The position numbers and the translations under genes were made by a program. DNA of 64,000 nucleotides, from NCBI RefSeq assembly GCF_004193775.1, contig NC_041009.1:42835534-42899533 (forward strand), written 5' to 3'. Below the pieces are notes generated by a model, which ran no database searches, was not told the DNA's origin, and saw nothing but the letters and a program-made list of their open reading frames with translations. Of this stretch, positions 57,990 through 64,000 are shown one piece after another; the first letter of the stretch is position 1; the number at the start of each line of letters is the position of its first letter. This DNA comes from Glycine soja. Lineage: Eukaryota > Streptophyta > Magnoliopsida > Fabales > Fabaceae.

Positions 57990-60900
57990 TCCTCCCGCAA
58001 GTTGTATAATCTGGATGAGAGATGCAACTTGGACAGTAGCGATTCGAACCGAGGGCGAAGTAGAGGCTTTGTTAGAATATCAGCAAGTTGATCATCGGTA
58101 GACACAAAAGACACTCAAAACTTGCCATGTTGAACATGTTCTCGGACAAAGTGGTAGGCTAAGGCTATATGTTTCATCCGAGAGTGGAAGACAGGATTAG
58201 CATTGAGATTTGTGGCACCAAGATTGTCACAGTATATGATTGGATTGGCAGTGGGCATGTGACCAAGTTCTGTGAACAAGGAAAGAAACCATAATAGTTC
58301 ACTAGCCGTGTCAGCCAAGGCTTTGTATTCTGCTTCAGTTGATGATCGAGCAACAGAGCGTTGTTTGCGGGAGCTCCAGGAGATGTGAGTGTTACCGAGA
58401 TACAACAAGTAACCAGTGGTTGAAACATAATCATCCTTGTCACCAGCTCAATCAGCATCCGAGTAGGCATGAAAGGTCAAAGGAGCAGTCGCTGAGATGA
58501 AGACTCCTTTGTCACAAGAGCCCGCCAAATATCGGAGCACTCGTTTGAGTGCAGACCAATGCGCCGTTCTTGGATTTTGCATGAACTGTGCGAGTTTGTT
58601 AGTGCTGAAGGCGATATCTGGACGTGTAAGACTCAAGTATTGAAGGCTTCCAACCAGTGTGCGGTACTCCTTTGGAGAGGGTAGGAGATCACCAGAATCC
58701 TTAAGTAATTGAACACTCGCTGACAAAGGAGTGGATGTTGGTTTTGTATTTATCATGCCTGATTTATGTAGCAGATCAATGATATATTTCCTTTGTGAAA
58801 GAAACATTCCTGCAGCGGAAGGAATTACTTCGACACCCAAGAAATAACTGAGACATCCAAGATCTTTTAACGAAAACCGAGCAGCAAGTGTGGCAATGAG
58901 TTTGGACAGCTCTACAGATGAATTTCCAGTGATAATTATATCATCAACATATACTAATAAGTAAAGTGTAACCTCTGGTTTTTGGTAGATGAAAAGAGAT
59001 GCATCTGCAGTGGAATTGACAAAACCAAGGGAGAGCAGGAATACGCGAAGCTCCGTATACCAGGCGCGGGGTCCTTGCTTCAGCCCATAGAGTGCCTTTT
59101 TGAGGCGACAAACATGATCAGGAAAGTTTTTGTTGACAAAACCAGGTGGTTGTATCATGAAGACTTCCTCCTTAAGTGTCCCTTGAAGAAATGCATTGTT
59201 GACATCAAGCTGACGTATGGGCCACCCTTGATGAACTGCAAGAGTTAAGACAATGCGAATGGTCAACGGTTTAACAACGGGGCTAAAAGTTTCTGTATAG
59301 TCCCAACCAGAGCGTTGGTGAAACCCTTTGGCGACTAACCGAGCCTTGTAACGATCAATTGATCCGTCTGGATTTCGTTTGATTCGAAATACCCATTTAC
59401 AGCCAACCAAATTTTGATCAGAGGACCGACTGACAAGATCCCAAGTGTTGTTGTGGTGTAAGGCATCAAATTCGGCTTGCATGGCTGAGCGCCAATCAGG
59501 GTCGCGAAGGGCCTGGGTGATGGTGTTGGGTTCAATGGGAGAGGAGGCTTGGACATGGAGATTAAGCTTTTGGATGGATTTGATAATGTTGTTTTTAGAC
59601 CGAGTGATGATCCCACCTCCATTTGGGTTGACAATGGTTTGGAGTGGTGGAGTAGAGAGTTACGGGGATGATTGTGAGGTTGGAGGAGGAGATTGAGTGG
59701 GGTTTGTGGGTTCGGTGGAGGACTGGGCCATATATGGGGAGTTGGTGATGGATGGGGAGGAAGGGGCAGGAGATGAATCTTCCGGTGGGTTCATGGGTTG
59801 TAAGATGGAGAGTTGAAGTGGGCCTGTTTGTTGCTCCGGACTTGGACTAACGTGAGTTACTAGGGAGTTGAACGGGAATTCAGATTTAACGAACTTCACA
59901 TGCCGAGAGGTGTAGATCCTTCCTGTTGTGGGATCGAGACACAAATATGCATGTTGATCAGCCGAGTAACCTACAAAAACACACATAGCAGACTTTGGTG
60001 CAAGTTTATGGTTAGCATATGGTTTAGTCCAGGGAAAACACAAACATCCAAAACACTTTAACTTATGATAATCCGGACTAATGTTGAGCAATTTAGAATA
60101 GGGTGATTGGTACCCAAGAATTGGAGTTGGGAGGCGATTTATGAGATAAGCGGCGGTGGTCATGGCGTGAGGCCAATAGGTGAGGGGCAAGCCCGAGTGA
60201 TGGAGAAGAGAGAGACCGGTTTCAGCAATGTGACAATTTCGGCGTTCTGAAATTCCATTATGTTTAGGTGTATGAGGTGGCGTTGTATGATGACTTATAC
60301 CATGATTTAGTAAAAAAGGGCGAAGACCAATATATTCGCCACCATTGTCTGTGTAAAGAATTTTTATTTTGTGATGATAGAAATTTTCAACTAGCGATTT
60401 AAATTTGGGAAATATAGTTTGCACATCAGATTTTTGTTTCATTGGATATAGCCAAATATAACGAGTAAAATGATCAACAAACATGCAATAATAGCGAAGA
60501 CCTCAATTGATAAAATAGGAGAAGTCCAGACATCAGAGAAAATTATTTCTAATGGATAACAAGATTGAAGAGTGGATTCATGGAATGGAAGTTTATGACT
60601 TTTGTTAATTTGACACGAGTGACAATCGGATTGCGCAAATTTATTTGAGCCTAAGGAAAAATGTTTCTGAACAAATTTGAAAATAGAGGATGAAGGGTGC
60701 CCAAGCCTATGATGCCATGATGCAGAGGATTCTGTTCGAACCGTGTGGACGGAGGGTGAGGTGGCGGGCCAGAGATAGAGTCCATCCACACATGAGCCTT
60801 TATGGGTTGTGTGACCCGTCTGTAAGTCCTTCACATAAAAAGAGTTTGGCAGGAAAACAACAACAGAGTTGGTTTGTTGGGTAAGTTTAGAGACAGAGAT

Positions 60901-61653
60901 TATTTTTTGTTTCATGGAAGGAACACACAGAGCATTAGACAAGGATAAATCATTAAGTAAAAGTGTTCCAGAATGAGTGATGTTTAAACCTGAACCATTA
61001 CCCATAAACAGTGAGTCAGGACCAGTGTACGGATGATGAAGCGCTAGATTATCGAGATCATTGGTTACGTGATGTGTCGCTCCACTGTCAAACAGAAAAT
61101 CATGTTGCGATGGGCCGGCAGTTGCAGTATTGACCTGAACCTGTCCAGTGTGAGCCGGAGAGTTACGAGGTGGCGGTGGGACACTAGGATGCTGCTGCTG
61201 GAAGGTTTTGAACTGAGAGAGAACATGACCTTTGATGTTGCACCACTGACAGCGGCCGAGAAAAGGTTTGCGAGATGCTTTGGCATAGGTGTTTTTGAGA
61301 AGGATCCAGAGATCATGCGAGGTCTTGGTGTAAGACACCAAGGAGGCCACTTCATTAGAGAGAGTGGTGAGGAGAGCACCATATATAAGGCGGTCTTGTC
61401 GACGCCAGGTTTGGTAAGCAGGATTCTGAGTTGTTACCGGAAGTGATGCAGTGGTGGGGGTCGTTTCCGACGGCGCAGGAAAAGATCCATCTGGATATTG
61501 AAGGAGATCATAGCCATCAAGGAGAGCTTCAACTTGTTGTTTCCAATTAGGATAATTGTTGGGAAGAAGTTTGGTGACATTGGTGAAAGTGATGCAAGCA
61601 AGGGGTTTGGATGGCTCATGGGGGTTGGGAATGAAGGAGTTGTTGTCGGCCAT
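57971..61653 (-). pseudogene. copia gag-pol polyprotein, inactivated
   Basis: Translation starts at the ATG at 61653 (the codon three before it is TTG) and ends inside the 3' LTR. Order: gag start (PNWKQQVEALLDGYDL), zinc knuckle, protease DSGATHHVT, integrase HHxx...CxxC (WHHRLGHPSS; CHSCQINK) and VDHFTRYIW, RT (QLDVNNAFLQG, YVDDIIITG), RNase H ([10 protein letters not shown]). Lesions are several. Gag loses most of its central UBN2 region, passing from LLKNTYAKASR directly to the knuckle. The knuckle CQWCNIKGHVLSQF lacks its last Cys. A frame change falls near 60505. There are stops at about 59660 (TAA), 58448 (TGA, within DAD..AGD) and about 58112 (TGA). Confidence 0.93.
57990..57998 (-). 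other. polypurine tract
   Basis: On the coding strand GCGGGAGGA ends exactly where the 3' LTR begins (TATCAATC). This is the expected plus-strand primer site. Confidence 0.85.
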
Positions 61654-61717
61654 GGGAGGCAAGGGTGGGGAACGACGTCCTTAATTGAAGAAATAGGGAA
61701 TGGATGGATCGTTTAGG

Positions 61718-61726
61718 CTGATACCA
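61718..61726 (-). other. primer-binding site, tRNA-iMet type
   Basis: The coding strand reads TGGTATCAG with no spacer after the 5' LTR end CTATA. It matches the 3' end complement of plant initiator-methionine tRNA. Confidence 0.85.
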
Positions 61727-61924
61727 TATAGAGGAATAAGTTTGTAACTTTTATTGATGAATTTGATATTAGTTTACAGTGATATATATACAAGTGAACA
61801 ACCCTAATATGTAGTGAATCAAGCTACCAATCTCCTAATAATTCTCAACAAATCAGAATTGGAAATAACATATTTGCACGGCTAAATAATTAAAGGAATT
61901 GAAAACTAATTATTATGATTGATA
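61727..61924 (-). repeat. 5' LTR of the copia element
   Basis: 198 bp; it differs from the 3' LTR at one position near the middle and at two positions in the sequence AATAA.A.ATTTGC. Confidence 0.95.
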
Positions 61925-61929
61925 TTATC
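61925..61929. repeat. target-site duplication of the copia element, right copy
   Basis: TTATC, identical to 57787-57791. Confidence 0.85.
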
Positions 61930-63105
61930 CACTTGTTGCGGAAAATCATTTGATTCCTACGCTGCATATTTGATCCAAAATCGTACTCATTTTATTCTCC
62001 TCATCAACTTTTTTGCTTCGGATATTTGAGTTCATCCAATCAATAATCTGTTGTTGGAAAACACAAAGACTCTTCTTGAATGTTGAAAGAGAGTGATACC
62101 TGTTTCGCCCACATGCATGCAACCCCTAATATCGCATGCTCCAAAGGTTTTTGCATGGTCGTTGCACAAAGGACAATTAATTAATATCAGTAATAATATG
62201 TCTACAACCTCTCAAATCATTTGTTGGTTACACTCCATGGCCAATCTTTCAAAGATGAAATTTAATACGTTCAGGTCCTTCCCAAGTCCAGATATTTCTA
62301 AAATGCTGATTACCTTAAAGATTTTGCGAGTTAGATAATCTAATGTAAGCTTGACGAGTTGAAAATTGACCATCATCTAAGTGGTCCCACTCCAAAAAAT
62401 CTCGTCTACTAAAGGTTTCAAACGTTAAATACTATGAGCAATATTCAATGGAAGTTCATTTGATATTCTCCTCATATCCCATGCGGCATTAGCATTGACA
62501 TAGAAGCACACCAAGATATTATCCTCATGGTTGGATTGAATAAGCCAACCTGAAACCCAATAATCCTTTCAGAAGTGGATTCGTCTGCCATTACCCACTC
62601 TCCAAATCTAGTTTGGACATAAACTATCCCAAACTTTCACTATTTCGTGCCTTAAATTACTTCCAGGTCTACGTTGATCAACAACAGGAAAAATATCATT
62701 ATCGCATTGGTATTTTGCACAAACTTCTTTAACCCATATGTCATTGGGTTTCGTACAGAGGTTCCACCCAGCCTTCATAAGGAGAGGTATTGGTTCACCA
62801 AACTCGCTTTTCTGAGACCAAATCCTCCTTTCCTCTTTGGGGTGTACAATGAATCCCATTTCCTCCAATGGACTTTGTTTGAAGTTGTTGTGTACATGAC
62901 CCCAAACAAAGTTCCTACACTTCTAGTCAATTTCCTCACAAACCGCAGAGGGAAGGAGGGGTAGTTTGCATCACATGAGTAGGTAATGCTTGAATAACTG
63001 CTTTTGTCGAAGTAACTCTATCTGCTATTGATAGTTGGGAAACTTTAAACTTACTCAATCTTTGAGTAACTTTGTCAAGCAAATATGTTTTCGTTGTTCA
63101 TATGC
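61925..63105 (-). pseudogene. LINE relic, RT C-terminus and zinc-knuckle region, right of the copia insertion
   Basis: Minus strand, in coding order: TKTYLLDKVTQRLSKFKVSQ, SIADRVTSTKAVIQALPTHV and MQTTPPS (63100-62960), then KVHWRKWDSL and KEKGGFGLRKA (about 62890-62800). These are followed by CTKPNDIWVKEVCAKYQC and RRPGSNLRHEIVKVWDSL (62760-62615) and a CPLCNDHAK zf-RVT motif near 62165. Just before the copia LTR comes RRNQMIFRNKWI. These are the end of a plant L1-type RT, the linker and the zf-RVT domain. Frameshifts and stops are frequent. Confidence 0.85.
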
Positions 63106-63196
63106 AAATGTTATATAATGAAAATACAATTTTATTGTGTTTTTTTATCCATAAATATTAGTTATTGATTTGTTAGTGAAAGGGATTTGAACCTAC

Positions 63197-63429
63197 TGTT
63201 AGATATTAATTAGAAAAATAATAATAACAAGTTTTATGAGCCTTAAATTGTGGAAGATGAAAGTTGTAAGGTTGTGAGTTACAAAGTCTTGAATAAGCAA
63301 TTATGTGAGCATTTAGTATTCTTGAATAAGCAAATTATGTGAGTGGTCACTCTATTTTAGTATAAATAGGGGATCATACTCTTGTATTTAGTGTGCCAAA
63401 TGAAATAAAATCTTCTTCTTCTTCCAACA
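63197..63429 (+). repeat. 5' LTR of the second copia element
   Basis: 233 bp, TG...CA ends. A TATA box TATAAATA lies at 63361-63368. U3 contains a 33-bp tandem duplication (CTTGAATAAGCAA...TTATGTGAG at 63288-63320 and 63321-63350). Confidence 0.75.
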
Positions 63430-63432
63430 AAG

Positions 63433-63444
63433 TGGTATCAGAGC
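63433..63444 (+). other. primer-binding site, tRNA-iMet type
   Basis: TGGTATCAGAGC, the standard plant iMet primer site, located 3 nt after the LTR. Confidence 0.92.
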
Positions 63445-63489
63445 TTGAGTTCTAGAGTGTTGAGAGAGAAACACTTTGTGAGTTGAGAG

Positions 63490-64000
63490 ATGGCAAACAA
63501 TGGCTTGAGTATGTTTCAATTCCCTCGTCTTACCAAAGAGAATTATGATAATTGGTGTCGTCGCATGAAAGCCTTGTTAGGTTCTCAAGATGCATGGGAG
63601 ATTGTAGAGAAAGGTTATGCCCAACCTCAAAATGAGGCTATTTTGTCACCAAATGAGAAGGAGACTTTGTTGAAGTCGAAGAAGAAGGATCAACAAGCAC
63701 TTACTTTCATTCATCAAGGTTTGGATGAAGCTATGTTCGAGTTGGTGTCAAATGCAACCACATCCAAAGAAGCATGGGAGATTTTGAAAACCTCCCTTGA
63801 AGGTGTTGATAAGGTAAAAAAGGTGCGCCTACAAACTCTACGTAGAGAGTTTGAATCATTGCATATGAAGGAATCTGAATCTATCTTAGATTTTGGCAAC
63901 AAGGTGTTGGCTATTGTGAACCAAATGAAGCGTTATGGAGAAAATATGGAAGATGTTCGTGTGGTGGAAAAGATCCTTCGCTCCTTAATCGCTAAATTTG
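63490..64000 (+). CDS. copia gag (DUF4219 and UBN2 domains), partial
   Basis: The ATG at 63490 is followed by an uninterrupted frame to the window edge (170 codons). It starts [20 protein letters not shown], where the N-terminal DUF4219-type motif is [16 protein letters not shown]. Then come the UBN2 motifs [31 protein letters not shown] and VEKILRSL. Gag packages the element RNA into virus-like particles. No stop or frameshift is visible, so this copy may be young. The zinc knuckle and pol lie outside the window. Confidence 0.88.
   Translation, partial: MANNGLSMFQFPRLTKENYDNWCRRMKALLGSQDAWEIVEKGYAQPQNEAILSPNEKETLLKSKKKDQQALTFIHQGLDEAMFELVSNATTSKEAWEILKTSLEGVDKVKKVRLQTLRREFESLHMKESESILDFGNKVLAIVNQMKRYGENMEDVRVVEKILRSLIAKF

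Larger units (their letters stand above)
57792..61924 (-). mobile_element. Ty1/copia retrotransposon, complete but defective, 4133 bp
   Basis: Two 198-bp LTRs (57792-57989 and 61727-61924) differ at 3 positions. The flanking 5-bp duplication is TTATC. The primer-binding site TGGTATCAG directly abuts the right LTR, and the polypurine GCGGGAGGA directly abuts the left LTR. This gives exact ends: LTRs run TA...TA on both strands instead of TG...CA. The internal region encodes gag-protease-integrase-RT-RNase H, the copia order. The element is minus-strand and sits inside a LINE relic. It is likely Ale/Retrofit-like by its gag start; this lineage is tentative. Confidence 0.95.
63197..64000 (+). 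mobile_element. second Ty1/copia element, 5' end
   Basis: The element has a short 5' LTR (63197-63429, TGTTAG...CCAACA), a 3-nt spacer, an iMet-type primer site and a gag frame running off the right edge. The upstream pentamer CCTAC is a possible target-site duplication that cannot be tested here. It starts about 90 bp beyond the LINE relic. Confidence 0.88.

Noticed and set aside
58982..59248. Plus-strand frame over the copia reverse transcriptase
   Set aside because: Antisense shadow of the RT coding sequence.

Overview
The window looks like a gene-poor, AT-rich stretch of a dicot nuclear chromosome, most likely a legume and plausibly Glycine. This rests on spliced genes with GT/AG introns, plant-only families (GDSL lipase, G-type lectin receptor kinases, SAUR, nepenthesin-type protease, phototropin), a Tgm-like CACTA end, tRNA-iMet-primed LTR elements and long (AT)n tracts. 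The species is an inference; no search was run. There are no bacterial features.

Five host genes appear intact or nearly so: a three-exon GDSL esterase/lipase (minus, 3383-7843), two tandem G-type lectin receptor kinases (minus, 17754-20114 and 22687-25168), a small SAUR gene (plus, 37243-37470) and a nepenthesin-type aspartic protease (plus, 52165-53838). Broken host genes are an RBR-type E3 ligase fragment (25729-26240), a phototropin kinase-domain fragment (29491-31650) and a RING-H2 gene with a frameshift (39569-40205). These genes do not form one pathway; the two receptor kinases are local duplicates that share homologous promoter sequence.

Most other recognisable sequence is mobile DNA. 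From left to right: the 5' LTR, gag and pol of a Ty3/gypsy element (1-2794); a LINE tail (about 11150-11510); an element of about 3.7 kb with long terminal inverted repeats that encloses two retrotransposon-type noncoding segments (13506-17226); a tRNA-derived SINE inside the second receptor kinase gene (23493-23608); a CACTA-like element carrying the phototropin fragment (28742-34131); a LINE relic (40513-40684); a hAT transposase relic (43680-45290); a young but defective Ty1/copia element (57792-61924) nested inside a LINE (57364-63105); and the 5' end of a second copia element (63197 to the window edge).

The most notable observation is the SINE in the receptor kinase. Its 14-bp target-site duplication contains CAG|GT, so splicing from one copy to the other would remove 130 nt and restore the kinase reading frame exactly. 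The gene may therefore show intron birth from a SINE in a normally intronless family. Other points of interest are the phototropin fragment carried by the CACTA-like element, a copia element with TA...TA LTR termini, and a candidate Pol III small RNA inserted in the promoter region of the first receptor kinase.
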